A DNA stretch of 64,000 bases, taken from the NCBI RefSeq assembly GCF_000699445.3, contig NC_067195.1, forward strand, positions 68,382,591-68,446,590, written 5' to 3'. A program made the translations under genes and the position numbers. Below the pieces are notes generated by a model, which was not told where the DNA came from, ran no database searches, and saw only the letters and a list, made by a program, of their open reading frames with translations. Shown here piece after piece: positions 35,001-45,826 of the stretch. Within the stretch, counting starts at the first letter, position 1. Every line of letters starts with the position of its first letter. This DNA is from Schistosoma haematobium (Eukaryota; Platyhelminthes; Trematoda; Strigeidida; Schistosomatidae).

Positions 35001-35441
35001 AACTGTCCATAGTTGGAACATTTGTGTGTAATGATCTCACATTTAAAGATAGCAATAGTATGTCTTCTCATTCGGAGCTCGTTATATTCCGAAATACGGT
35101 GTATAAGGAAGGAAACTAATTTTAATTTCGCATATCGATGTAAGGTAATTTTTATTAAGTCAATTTCAATGCATTCTCGTTGAACTAGAGTAAATTCTAC
35201 TCATTAACTTTCAATGTATTTCCAATTGTAATCAGTTATTTGACTCTCAATCAATTTTCTATATATTGGTTATCTTATATTAATTTTGTGCTTAGTGATA
35301 ATTACTTGGTTGGTAAAATTCTGAAATTAATGGTCATTGGTTTGATATATAACTAAGTTAACTTGATTGTAAATCAGTCTTCTTTAGTCTCTTTCGATGA
35401 ATTTTTCTTATCAAAAGTTTTCTTTTGGAATACTTACTTAC

Positions 35442-38400
35442 TTACTTACGCCTGTTACCCCTAATTGAGCATAGGCCGCCGACCAGCATTCTCCAACCCA
35501 CTCTGTCCTGAGCCTTCTTTTCCAATTCCATCCAATTCTTGTTCATTTTTCTCATGTCTATCTCCATTTCTCGGAGTAATGTGTTCTTTGGTCTTCCTCT
35601 TTTCCTTTGGCCCTGAGGATTCCATGTGAGGGCTTGTCTTGTGACGCAGTTCGGTGCTTTCCTCAATGTGTGTCCTATCCACTTCCAGCGCTTCTTCCTA
35701 ATTTCTTCCTCCGCCGAAATCTGGTTTGTTCTTTCGCACAGTCGGTTGTTGTTAATAGTGTCCGGCCTACGGATCCAAAGTATTTTGCGTAGACAATTGT
35801 CAATAAACACCTGTATTTTCTGGATGATGGCTTTTGTAGTTCTCCAGGTTTCTGCCCCATACAGTAGAACTGTCTTGACATTTGTATTGAAAATCCTGAC
35901 CTTGGTGTTGGTTGACAATTGCTTTGAGTTCCAGATGTTCCTCAGTTGTAAATATGCTGCTCTTGCTTTGCCGATCCGCGCCTTTACATTTGCATCAGAT
36001 CCACCCTGTTCATCAATGGTGCTGCCCAGATATGTGAAGGTTTTTACATCTTCCAAATCTTCTCCGTCAATTGTGATTGGATTGGTGCATTCTGTGTTGT
36101 ATCGGAGAATCTTGCTTTTCCCTTTGTGTATATTGAGACCTACTGCTACTGAGGCTGCTGCCACACTGTTCGTCTTCTCCTGCATCTGTTGTTGCGTTTG
36201 GGATAGAAGGGCCAGATCGTCTGCGAAGTCTAGATCATCCAACTGCATCTTAGATGTCCATTGTATCCCGCGCTTCCCTTCAGACGTTGACGTCTTCATG
36301 ATCCAGTCGATCACCAGGAGAAAGAGAAAGGGTGAGAGTAAGCAACCTTGCCTAACACCGGTCTTCACTTCGAACGACTTTGTCAACTGTCCTCCATGCA
36401 CGATTTTGCAGTGTAATCCATCATATGAGTTCTGTATGATATTGACTATCTTCTGAGGCACGCCGTAGTATCGAAGAAGCTTCCATAGTGTTCTTCTGTC
36501 CACGCTATCAAATGCCTTTTCGTAGTCAATGAAGTTTATGTAGAGTGATGAATTCCATTCAATTGATTGTTCCACAATGATCCGTAGAGTTGCGATTTGG
36601 TCTGTACACGATCTATCCTTACGGAATCCTGCCTGTTGGTCTCGAAGTTGGGCGTCTACGCAGTCCTTCATCCTGTTTAACAATACCCTGTTGAAGACTT
36701 TTCCCAGTATTGAGAGAAGAGTGATGCCCCTGTAGTTATCACAGTTGCTGAGATCGCCTTTCTTCGGTATTTTGACCAGAAATCCTTCTTTCCAGTCTGT
36801 TGGTACTTCTTCCTCATCCCAAATTTTGCTGAAGAGAATGTGGAGTATCCTTGCAGTTGCCGCTACGTCTGCTTTTAGTGCCTCTGCTGGGATGTTGTCG
36901 GGTCCTGCTGCTTTGCCACTCTTGATTTGTCTGGTGGCCATGCTGATTTCTTCAATTGTTGGTGGGCCAACATTGATTAGAAGGTCCGTGGGTGCTGCTT
37001 CGATGTTGGGTGGGTTCAGTGGGGCTGGTCGATTCAAGAGTTCTTTGAAGTGTTCTACCCACCTGTTTTGTTGCTCTTCAATGTTGGTGATTACCTTGCC
37101 TTCCTTGCTTTTTACTGGTCGTTCTGGTTTGCGGCGATTTCCAGAGAGTTTCTTTGTCGTGTCATACAATTGTCTCATGTTTCCTTCTCTTGCAGCCTTT
37201 TCCGCCGTCGTTGCTAAATCTTCCACATATTTACGTTTGTCGGTTCTGATGCTCCTCTTCACTTGTTTGTTTATTTCCGTGTATTCAGCTTGTGCCTTGG
37301 CTTTTTCTGCTCTTGTTCGACTGGTATTGATCGCTGCCTTCTTGTTCCTTCTTTCTTGAATCTTATCCAGTGTATCAACAGTGATCCATTCCTTGTGGTG
37401 GTGCTTCTTGTGACCCAGGACCTCATGACATGTTGAAGTGATTGCCTCTTTGATCCCCTTCCAGTTGCTCTCCATAGTAGTTCCTTCTCCATTGAATAGA
37501 TCATGAAAGGCCTGGAACTTGTTGCTGAGGTCTATCTTGAATTTGTTGAGTTTGTTAGTATCCTGGAGAAAGGCCGTATTGAACTTTTGTGATACTGTCC
37601 GCCCCGTTGTCCAGTGCTTCTTGAGTTTCAATTTCATCTTAGCGACCAGTAAGTGATGATCTGATGCTATATCAGCTCCTCTCTTGGTTCTCACGTCCTC
37701 TGTAGTCCTCCTGAACGTTTTGTTGATGCAAATATGGTCGATTTGGTTTTGTGTAGTATGATCCGGTGAAGTCCATGTGGTTTTGTGTATGCGTTTATGT
37801 GGGAATATGGTGCCGCCTATGACCAGCTTATTGAAGGCACATAGATTTGCAAATCTCTCACTATTTTCGTTTCTTTCTCCCAGTCCGTGTCGTCCCATTA
37901 TGTCTTCATATCCAGTGTTGTCCGTTCCAACCTTGGCGTTGAAATCTCCCATCAAAATGGTCAGGTCCTTTGTTGGGCACTTCTCGACGATTGACTGAAG
38001 CCTATTGTAGAATTGATCTTTAGCGTCTTCATTGTAGTCGTTGGTAGGCGCATAGCATTGGATGATGTTCATTGAAATGCCCTCTTTCTTTGTTTTGAAG
38101 GAGGCTTTGATGATCCTTGGTCCATGAGATTCCCATCCTATAAGTGCATTTTGCGCTTGTTTGGACAGCATCAATGCAACTCCTTGTGTATGTGGTGCAT
38201 TTTCTTCTTCATGGCCGGAGTATAACGGGAGCTCTCCTGTAGTTAGTCGTTGTTGTCCAACTTGTGTCCAATGTGTTTCACTGATCCCAAGTACCTCTAG
38301 GTTGTATCTTCTCATTTCTGCAGCAATTTGGAAGGCTCTTCCGGTGTCCCACATTGTACGAACATTCCATGTACCTAAATAAATGGTCGCTCTGTTTGTC

Positions 38401-38459
38401 AGAAGGGGCATCGGCCTCGTAACTTCCGAAGGAATTCGGCTTTCATCATGAGGCGTCAT
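35442..38459 (-). CDS. RTE endonuclease-reverse transcriptase, intact
   Basis: 1005 codons, ATG at 38459, stop TAA made by the tail repeat. APE-like endonuclease: [13 protein letters not shown] (Asn), [10 protein letters not shown] (Glu), [21 protein letters not shown] (Asp/Asn), [19 protein letters not shown] (Asp-His). [77 protein letters not shown] (catalytic Asp, around residue 643), [33 protein letters not shown] (FADD, around 745), [24 protein letters not shown]. The C-terminus is basic ([35 protein letters not shown]). All catalytic residues expected for EN and RT are present. The protein would nick DNA and reverse-transcribe its own RNA at the nick. Subfamily (SR2/Perere-3-like) is inferred. 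Confidence 0.95.
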   Translation of the reverse strand: MTPHDESRIPSEVTRPMPLLTNRATIYLGTWNVRTMWDTGRAFQIAAEMRRYNLEVLGISETHWTQVGQQRLTTGELPLYSGHEEENAPHTQGVALMLSKQAQNALIGWESHGPRIIKASFKTKKEGISMNIIQCYAPTNDYNEDAKDQFYNRLQSIVEKCPTKDLTILMGDFNAKVGTDNTGYEDIMGRHGLGERNENSERFANLCAFNKLVIGGTIFPHKRIHKTTWTSPDHTTQNQIDHICINKTFRRTTEDVRTKRGADIASDHHLLVAKMKLKLKKHWTTGRTVSQKFNTAFLQDTNKLNKFKIDLSNKFQAFHDLFNGEGTTMESNWKGIKEAITSTCHEVLGHKKHHHKEWITVDTLDKIQERRNKKAAINTSRTRAEKAKAQAEYTEINKQVKRSIRTDKRKYVEDLATTAEKAAREGNMRQLYDTTKKLSGNRRKPERPVKSKEGKVITNIEEQQNRWVEHFKELLNRPAPLNPPNIEAAPTDLLINVGPPTIEEISMATRQIKSGKAAGPDNIPAEALKADVAATARILHILFSKIWDEEEVPTDWKEGFLVKIPKKGDLSNCDNYRGITLLSILGKVFNRVLLNRMKDCVDAQLRDQQAGFRKDRSCTDQIATLRIIVEQSIEWNSSLYINFIDYEKAFDSVDRRTLWKLLRYYGVPQKIVNIIQNSYDGLHCKIVHGGQLTKSFEVKTGVRQGCLLSPFLFLLVIDWIMKTSTSEGKRGIQWTSKMQLDDLDFADDLALLSQTQQQMQEKTNSVAAASVAVGLNIHKGKSKILRYNTECTNPITIDGEDLEDVKTFTYLGSTIDEQGGSDANVKARIGKARAAYLQLRNIWNSKQLSTNTKVRIFNTNVKTVLLYGAETWRTTKAIIQKIQVFIDNCLRKILWIRRPDTINNNRLCERTNQISAEEEIRKKRWKWIGHTLRKAPNCVTRQALTWNPQGQRKRGRPKNTLLREMEIDMRKMNKNWMELEKKAQDRVGWRMLVGGLCSIRGNRRK

Positions 38460-38644
38460 AACTCTTCTAAATGAAGACCTTCTGACTCCCAGGGCAGAGT
38501 TTAAAAGGTTTGGGTAATTTTTTCTGGTTAGCGTTTTTTTAACGAGTTAGTTTTCTACGGGATGGGGACGCTAACCCCATGCCCAACCCTCCTCCTTTAT
38601 CCGGGCTTGGGACCGGCAGTAGCCCCCGGAGGGACTCCAGGCGG
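38460..38644 (-). promoter_or_regulatory. 5' leader of RTE copy A with conserved hairpin
   Basis: GC-rich compared with its surroundings. The same leader starts copy C (56848) and copy D (60886). A hairpin at 38559-38584 pairs ATGGGG with CCCCAT, plus GGG/CCC beyond a bulged C. In copy D the loop is changed (TTAGCGT to TTAACGA) while the stem is kept. The block CGGTCCCAAGCCCGG is invariant. RTE 5' ends often act as internal promoters and some carry ribozymes; neither is shown here. Confidence 0.6.
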
Positions 38645-39376
38645 AGTTTTCTTTTGGAATAGCTGTTGCATAATATGTCGAAATTATCACTGCTCTCACT
38701 CCATAACAATACCATACAATTCACTCTCCTCCGTCCTCTTTTTTCTTGGTCTATCTGTAGATTAGCGCGTTAAATGTATTTCATTCCCAAAATATTTCAT
38801 GTTAGACTTCTAATATTGCTTTGTTGTCTTATTTACCACACAACTGTCTAGTCTAAGTATAATATGCTAAATTAATTCTGGGAGTATAATCACTACAGTC
38901 ATTTGCATTTATAAGACCTATGCGACACTGGTTTAACTTGGATTCATGTTAATAAGAAGAGAATAAAAACATGGATTCTTTTAAATTACTAAACGTTTCA
39001 ATGAGTAATGAACCCTATGGTTGATACACAAACGGTCTCCAGTTGTGCATGGTTATCGTTAAGGATGAGTAACTCGATGTGTCAGTGGTCTAACCATACA
39101 ACAATGCAGCACAGATATATAGGTTAACGTTGTCCTTTTTCGTAAAACTTCAGGGAAAAATTGATCAGAGAAACCACACTTTCAGTGGGTCATCATCAAC
39201 GCAGTACCTTAGATATCTAAGAAATAAAATTGTTATGATTAAAAGATAAACTAAATTCCAAGGTACCTAAACTCACTATATATAGAAGTAAACAAAACGA
39301 GTATTTCTCAAAAAGATGAGAAAAAAAATGTGTTTGTGGGTCATAAAGCCTGTCATCATTTATCAGAAGCATCTAT

Positions 39377-41294
39377 CATTAGGATATACATCAAACAAAT
39401 CAAGAGTGGGAAAGCAGAAAGATCAGATGACATACCACCTAAAGCACTGAAGTCAGACAGGGGTAACTGCAAACATGCTTCACGTTCTATTCAAGAAGAT
39501 TTGGGAAGAAGAATAAGTGTCGATGGACTGGACAGAAGAATACCAGGTATACCAAGATATCAACGGGAGGTGATCACAGAAAGTGTGAGAAATACAGAGG
39601 CGTCACACCATTATTGGTATCAGGAAAAGTTCCCAACAGTGTTGTTGAATCGAATGAAAGATTCAGAAGACTCTCAACATCGTGATCGGCAGGCTGGATT
39701 CCGTAAGGATCGGTTGTGCACAGACCGAATCACGACACTACGGATCATCGTTGAACAATCAATTGAATGAACTCGTCACTATACATCGTCTTCCTTGACT
39801 ACGAGAAAGCGTTTGACAGTGTGTATAGGAGAATTTTATGGACCCTTATTAAACACTGTGGTGTATCTGAGAAGATCGTAGATATCATACGGAATTCGTA
39901 CGACAGACTACACTGTGGAGTCGTGCATGGAGGACGGCTGACAGATGCATTGCAAGTGAGGACCGGAATCAGACAAGGCTGTCTACACTCTTCCTTTCTC
40001 TTTCTTCTGATGGTTGATTGGATTATGAAGACCTCCACATTTCAGGCGAAGCACGGATTAAAATGGACAGGTTGGATGCAACCAAACGACTTGGACTTCG
40101 CAGACGACCTGGGTCTTCTATCCTATACATTTGAATAAATTCAGGTAAAGACAACTTGTGTAGCAACAGCCTCTGCAGCAGTAGGCCTCAGCATACACAA
40201 GGGAAATGCATGATCCTCAAATACGACATTTAGAACACTAACCCAATCATACTTGATGGAGAAGCTCTGGAAGAGGTGGCAACTTTCACGTATCTAGGTT
40301 GCATCATTGGTAATCTAGGAGGATCTGATGCGAATGTGAATGCAGGGATCGGCAAAGCAAGGGAAGTATCCCTACAATCAAAGGATATGTGCAACTCAAA
40401 CAGTTGTCAGCCAATACCGAAGTCTCACTTTTCAACACAAACGTCAAGACATTTCTGTCATACGGAGCTGAAACTTGGATAACTACTACACACATTATCA
40501 ACAGAGTATTTGTAAACAGTTGTCTATTCTAGATACTCACTGTCCGTTTGTCGTATGCCATCAACAACAAGCTACTGTGGGAGATAACAAACTTAACCCC
40601 ATCTAAAGAGGAAATTAGGAGAAGGCGCTGGAGGCGGGATAGCTGGGTTGTAATAAGAGAACATTAGAACAGTGGCGACGAGAAAAAAGGAAAACAAATT
40701 CAAGGTGCCCATATCAGGTGACCAGCTCAACAGTATCCCATCCCCGTCGCCACTGTTATAATTATCTCTTATTACAACCCAGCTATTCCTATTGCTTAGT
40801 ACTATCGGACACCAATTCACTAGACAAGTCCCCAAATCAGAACACAGTTGAACAGGAAAGAGATTATATTCCGAATAACAAGGTTAGATGACAGAAAGAA
40901 GCGCAGTAGGAAAAACCTTAGTATATTTATAGTTTTTACATTAGAAGATTCTAGAGTGTTCTCCAAGAATCTGCTAGCGCTGATTGGACAAGTGTCAGCC
41001 AATAAGCGTGCGCCAAAGCAATCGTACATTGAGCATGCTTTGATCCAATGTCCAGCTAACAATAGGACATACTTTGCGGAAATCACCAAACTACATCGCG
41101 ATGCAATCCCTGACTCGGAATCGTGAAGGGAAAAGGAAAAAAAGACCAGAGGACAGACTGTGTTGGAAATTGGAGGAAGACATGAAGATAATGAATAGAA
41201 ATTGGAAACAACTAGAGAGGAGAGTCCAAGACAGAGTTGGATGGAGAATGCTGGATGGTGGCTTACGCTACTTCATCAGGGTTATCAGGAGTTA
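39377..41294 (+). pseudogene. RTE family 2, decayed 5'-truncated copy F
   Basis: Broken frames give RT and C-terminal motifs: [92 protein letters not shown] (FADD kept), FTYLGCIIGNLGGSDANV, and after an insertion (40643-41061) [20 protein letters not shown] and [14 protein letters not shown]. It ends in a TAGTAAGTA tail near 41294. Endonuclease is absent; stops at 39770 and 40138 and several frameshifts. Same strand as the host gene, inside its intron. Confidence 0.85.
40643..41061. mobile_element. Unclassified 419-bp insertion with ATAG duplication and long inverted repeat
   Basis: RTE copy F stops at GGCGGGATAG and resumes at ATAGGACATAC, so ATAG (40639-40642, 41062-41065) flanks an insertion. 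Near its left end, 41-nt arms at 40640-40680 and 40745-40785 are inverted copies (TAGCTGGGTTGTAATAAGAG...GTGGCGACG), separated by 64 nt. Each arm looks like an LTR end followed by a TGG-type primer site (AACAGTGGCGACG). The minus strand carries a TATAAATA box about 150 bp further on (near 40925). It may be a partial LTR retroelement or a MITE; I cannot classify it. Confidence 0.6.
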
Positions 41295-42452
41295 GTAAGT
41301 ACCTAGAATGAACATAACGAAGCCACTAAAAGCATCTACGAATCTGTTATGCAGAATGGGAAACAGAACTAACTATCTAGAAGATTCAGGTCGTTTGGTG
41401 TAACTCATTCACAATCTTTTGGTTTTATAATTGATTATACAATGTCACTTCCTAAATTGGATCGAGTAGATTCAAACTTGTTTTATAATGTTTTCTTAGC
41501 CTGTAATTTTTTGATATCTTTTGCTAGATCTTGCCATTTTAAAAAGACCCCTTACCTGTCCATAAGTATTCGACTTTTAGTTCGTAATTGACAATGCATA
41601 TCAGGGGGCTATGATTATTGTGGATTGTAGTCTGTAGTGAGAAGCAGGTGATAATCTTAAAACTTATATTAATAAAAGTAATAACGATAATTATACTCGT
41701 AGTAATAATAATGGTAATTAATCAAAAGTACTTTATCGATGGGGTTTGTGGAGTTAGACCATGTTGTAAACGAGACACTAATTGACCAAAAGTATTGGAT
41801 TATAGTTGGATTATAACGCAGAGTGATTAAAGTCAGGAGTCTGAATTCATTCTATTGTAATTATGTGGTCTAAAGATATTCTAACCGCCATCAAGTATTC
41901 GGCTCTATGCTTCTTTAGATCGTAGATACTAACTGTTGAGGAATTCCAAAAATTGATAAAATAGCTGGTCAATGCTTCATCGTTTTCAATAGTTTTCCAG
42001 CTTATATCAGTTCGCTAAAAAATAGTCAATTTCAGGATAAATCTCCATTCAAACACTTAATTAGTACGGAAAAAACGCTCGTCATTGGAAGGTAAATTGA
42101 AGTATCTTATGTCATTACTAAACTAAAGCTTATGACTAATGTTGTGTGGAATGAAGTTATTTCAAAGACTTCCTATATTGTATGGCGAGAAAATTGATTT
42201 TTTAACCAGAAATTGTTGAAAGTTACATTTCCTTAGTCACAATAAATCAATCCAAACTGTGTTTTCTTATTGATTAAGCATACTTACTCTCTTATTATAC
42301 TACATAATGTTTAACTGACAACGGTAAAAAGGTCTTTTCAGCGAGAATGAAATGTTTTAAAAAGATTACTATTATTAATAAAAATGAAACGAAATTCTTG
42401 TTATTGTTAATCATATAAATAATTCTATTTGTTATTCATTTCTTATTAACAG

Positions 42453-44585
42453 AATCAAAAATTAAAGCATAAACAGAAGAAAGAATTTAACGTGTTATCA
42501 CAACTTATCACAGCCGTAAAATTAAATGCACTTGATAAAATCCCCAAAGTACTCAATTTATCAGCTAGGGATGTATTTTTGTATGCTTTAAATGAATTCC
42601 CATGGAAGTGTATTAGAGTTAAATCTTTTCCTACAACTGTTTGTACCGCTATTGCTATAATTTTACAATGTCCAGTTATTGGTTTATCATCTGATTATTA
42701 TATACTTATGTCAAAGAGACAAAATATTCGTAATAGTTTGATTTCTCAACCATATTCGAGTCCGACATTTCTTACACTTCATTTGGCCAATCTAAATTTG
42801 AGTGGTTCTAGTAAAAGTAGTGGTGAAAAAGAAATGTTGTTTCACAAATTTATTCCTAAACTTTCAATTTTAGCGAGATCTTCAGATTTTCACTTGCCTC
42901 TTTTAGCTGTGTTAGTTGGTACAGATGTTGTGTCTAATGTAAGACTTCCATTAGAATTACAAGAAAAATTACAAACAAACAATTCGACAATAAATTACTC
43001 ACAACATCGATTATCTGTACTCCTTGAATGGTTTTCACAGTTCGATTCAAATTCAATTAAACCATTAGAAGATGTTATTAACTGTTATCCAGTTGAACAG
43101 CGCACTTCTATAATAAACGATATGATACACGGCATTTCTCGTTTTGTTTGCCCTCTAGAAGAAACTAAAAGTGTTATGAGTCTATTGAGTGATAAAAGTT
43201 ACTTTAATGATACTTCAACAAATACATTTACAACTATTAAATCATCATTCAGATCTAGTGGAAGTGTTGAGGATGTGATTAATTCACTAAAAGGTACCAT
43301 TGTAGCATACTTATGGCATGAAGACTACACAAATGGGTGGCCTCCTCGTCTTCTTTATAATTTCAGGAAGGGAATATTATTTTCAAAACCATCTATTTAT
43401 TCATCTCGAGGTGTTTTTCTTCTCACCGCAGTTGAAGATCCAAAATGCCCATTCTCAGTGCATGAAACGTCATTCTTAATTCGAAGACTACACTATCAAA
43501 TTTATGTGTCATTGGAACGCAGTTTAAGTATGGAAAATAAACTTGTCGGATTAAATCCTGATGTTATTGAATATATGAGACAAAATGATAAATTAGTGAT
43601 GTATCAAATCCCAGTCAAATATATTCCTTTAGATTTCAACAAAGTTAGCACAGATGAAGTTATTAAAGAAAATCTGGGTTTCGTCAAACTACCGGAAAAC
43701 AATTTAATCCCTAAGTTACTTTACAGTTTAGCAGTAGTCTTATCATTTTGGTTTCAACAATTAAAGTATACCTCTATTGAGATCCCTTCTGTGTTTAGTG
43801 AGTCGTCTGTTGGACTTGCTGTAGCTTCTTGTGCTGTCGCAAATATATACAACGATGGTTCGTCTATTAGTGAATTATGTGAATTTTATAATAATCTAAG
43901 CAGAATGCCTGATCAGTTGTCGATTTCAGGTAGCAATTCTACTAATTTCAGAATTGATATTGTACACGGCTTTAATGCTATACAGTCAACTTTTAACAGT
44001 TTTAAAGATTTGGTTACAACTCTCAACTGTCTTGTGCTAGAGAATAAACAGTCAAATTATTTCACTTTTGGACAGTCTTGGATACTGTTTCCCTCTGGAA
44101 AGCTGGTACATTTTTTAGCTACTCAGTTAGCTTCTTTAGAGCCCTGTGATAGACGTTATTCAGTCATAAGAGTATGGCTTCCGAAACTTCTCTTTATTAA
44201 ACAAAGAAATCCCGACGCAACATCTAGGCTGACCAAAGCGATAAATACTTTGATCACTTTTATTGATCTTTGTGATATGATTAAAATTAGTCTTCCATCA
44301 TCTTTAGATTCATTTTATAGCATCCATGAATTAGAAAGCAATTATGTCCGTGAAACGATGCATACGGTTCCTAACCTATGTGATCGAAACAATACGAATC
44401 TAGTTAATAAACCAAGTAATTCAACATTTAATGTAATATTTCCTCGTGGCTGTCGAGAAAGAAGAGAAAACAGAACGAGTAACAAAAGGATTTATAACAA
44501 ACCTTCAGCTGAAAATATTGTGCATAGTGCTCAAGTACGTTGTCTTTTCCAAAGTAATTTCCATTCAACATATGGAAAAACCTAG
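42453..44585 (+). CDS. ASTE1: ASTE1 (Asteroid) homologue, exon 2
   Basis: Open from the acceptor at 42452/42453 for 710 codons to TAG 44583-44585; with exon 1 the protein is about 793 residues (human ASTE1 679). Aligning features: ARDVFLYALNEFP, CPVIGLSSDYYIL (family C-P-V-L-S-S-D-S-D-F), LPLLAVLVGTDVVSNVRLP (L-P-L-F-A-V-L-C-G-N-D), QHRLSVLLEWFSQF, FRKGILFSKPSIYSSRGVFL and FPSGKLVHFLATQLASLE. The C-terminus is basic. The acidic E-A-D-R-D patch of the XPG-I region is FPTTVC and one Asp of S-D-S-D is lost, so nuclease activity is doubtful. Asteroid proteins are linked to signalling and DNA structure recognition; the cellular role here is unknown. No upstream start in this exon is needed because exon 1 supplies the N-terminus. 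Confidence 0.9.
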   Translation, partial: NQKLKHKQKKEFNVLSQLITAVKLNALDKIPKVLNLSARDVFLYALNEFPWKCIRVKSFPTTVCTAIAIILQCPVIGLSSDYYILMSKRQNIRNSLISQPYSSPTFLTLHLANLNLSGSSKSSGEKEMLFHKFIPKLSILARSSDFHLPLLAVLVGTDVVSNVRLPLELQEKLQTNNSTINYSQHRLSVLLEWFSQFDSNSIKPLEDVINCYPVEQRTSIINDMIHGISRFVCPLEETKSVMSLLSDKSYFNDTSTNTFTTIKSSFRSSGSVEDVINSLKGTIVAYLWHEDYTNGWPPRLLYNFRKGILFSKPSIYSSRGVFLLTAVEDPKCPFSVHETSFLIRRLHYQIYVSLERSLSMENKLVGLNPDVIEYMRQNDKLVMYQIPVKYIPLDFNKVSTDEVIKENLGFVKLPENNLIPKLLYSLAVVLSFWFQQLKYTSIEIPSVFSESSVGLAVASCAVANIYNDGSSISELCEFYNNLSRMPDQLSISGSNSTNFRIDIVHGFNAIQSTFNSFKDLVTTLNCLVLENKQSNYFTFGQSWILFPSGKLVHFLATQLASLEPCDRRYSVIRVWLPKLLFIKQRNPDATSRLTKAINTLITFIDLCDMIKISLPSSLDSFYSIHELESNYVRETMHTVPNLCDRNNTNLVNKPSNSTFNVIFPRGCRERRENRTSNKRIYNKPSAENIVHSAQVRCLFQSNFHSTYGKT

Positions 44586-45815
44586 AACAGCGACTTACAA
44601 ATCATCTAGAAACATAATCTGTTAAGAATATTTTAGAAATCCTAATCCTGTTCACATGTAACAAGTTGTAGTACACTGATTTTTAATTGAGTAAGTACAT
44701 TCTTTTTTGTGTTTGGATTATTAACAGATGTATCCATACTATCGAAGAACAGAATATCTCTATTTTTTACCTCATACTTTTCTAATCTTCATTTATTATG
44801 TATTCATGAGTCCATTTGACCGCTATACCGGTTGCTCTTTTTATATCTAATTTCATATATATCAGATATGATTTTTTTCAAAGAATTTAATTTAATACTA
44901 TTTCCTATCTTCACTTGACTTTTCAGTCGGTTGATTTCAAGCAGTTTGGTATTTAGTACAAATATATATGGATCAGAGTCGCCGGACCTCAAATTAGCAA
45001 GATAAGGAACAGTAGAGTAGAAGTAATAATATCCATTTTATTAGAAATCGAAATATGAAAATATAAATAATAGGAAGGAACGTGCCTAAATATGAAAAAT
45101 AATGGAATGACACTAGACTAAAAACTTATGAGATAAAAAATGAATGCGACTGTGTTACTACGGTCAGTTTCCTTATCGTGACTCAGTTACCTGGCTTCGA
45201 TTTGATCATATGGTATGATTACAACGAAATAGATATCCCACCAACCCCTTTTTATATCTGCTGTCTTAATTCGCGTTAGTGAGTAACGGAAGAAGTAAAA
45301 TACGAGAATGGCTTTTGGTATGTATATTTCATGCACTATTTACCGCAGATAGACAACGGGGGAAACGAGACGTAGAAGGCAAGGATTTCAACTCGATTTG
45401 ATAAGGCAACATTCACCGTTTGCAGTCGGACAGAAAAAATAAGCTAAAAATGGGTTGTGAGCAGAATAAGTGGTAAACACAAAGTACGCTCATATAAGGA
45501 CAGTCGACGTTATAAGCGAATAACTGACAAGGTCGAAATCTGTGTAGATAATGACTCAAAACGAATGAATTATTTGGTCTGTTCAAAAGCCCGAATAGCA
45601 CATGTAGGCGTGTCACAGTGCTAAACGATATATGCGCCCATGTTACCCAACATGTAAAATTGTAATTTACAGTTATAGCACAGCCCCCCCATTATGTGGC
45701 TCAGGATAGTAGCCTATAAGTTCGTGGAATAATATCTTATATTGCTTTGACTGCTCTGATATTATTTCGAGATAATTCCTTTGGCTTCTCATATCAATTA
45801 TCCTGATTCCGTTAT
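44586..45815. other. 3' flank of the ASTE1 homologue
   Basis: AT-rich; presumably holds the 3' untranslated region. No canonical AATAAA was seen close to the stop, and no repeat was recognised. Confidence 0.4.
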
Positions 45816-45826
45816 AAAATAGATAC

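Larger units (their letters stand above)
35416..38661 (-). mobile_element. Full-length RTE-type element (family 2, copy A) with 17-bp target duplication
   Basis: Seen: AGTTTTCTTTTGGAATA occurs at 35416-35432 and 38645-38661, directly flanking the element. Between are a ~185-nt 5' leader starting GCCTGGAGTC (38642 downward), one uninterrupted 1005-codon ORF and a TAAG-repeat tail (35433-35444). This is the organisation of RTE-clade elements (single EN-RT ORF, very short 3' end with a microsatellite tail). With intact ORF and perfect duplication this copy looks young and potentially active. It lies antisense in the ASTE1 intron. Confidence 0.93.
33933..42452 (+). other. ASTE1 intron (8520 bp) filled with retrotransposons
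   Basis: Donor GTAAGG at 33933 and acceptor TTTCTTATTAACAG ending at 42452, both phase 0. The exon joint (CCDMK then NQKLKHKQ) falls where human ASTE1 reads C-D-I-S-D-K-K-L, supporting direct splicing. It contains an antisense Penelope fragment, a full antisense RTE element, and a sense RTE remnant with its own insertion. The stretches 33933-34559, 38662-39376 and 41295-42452 show nothing recognisable. Confidence 0.82.

Noticed and set aside
35607..37359. Long open frames antisense to RTE copy A (also 45849-46622, 54669-55265, 59256-60029)
   Set aside because: They mirror the RT coding strand and recur wherever the element occurs; no independent motif.
38560..38644. Firm HDV-like ribozyme call in the RTE leader
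   Set aside because: I could not build the P1-P2-P3 pseudoknot by eye, and copy C does not preserve the candidate first stem; left as a check.
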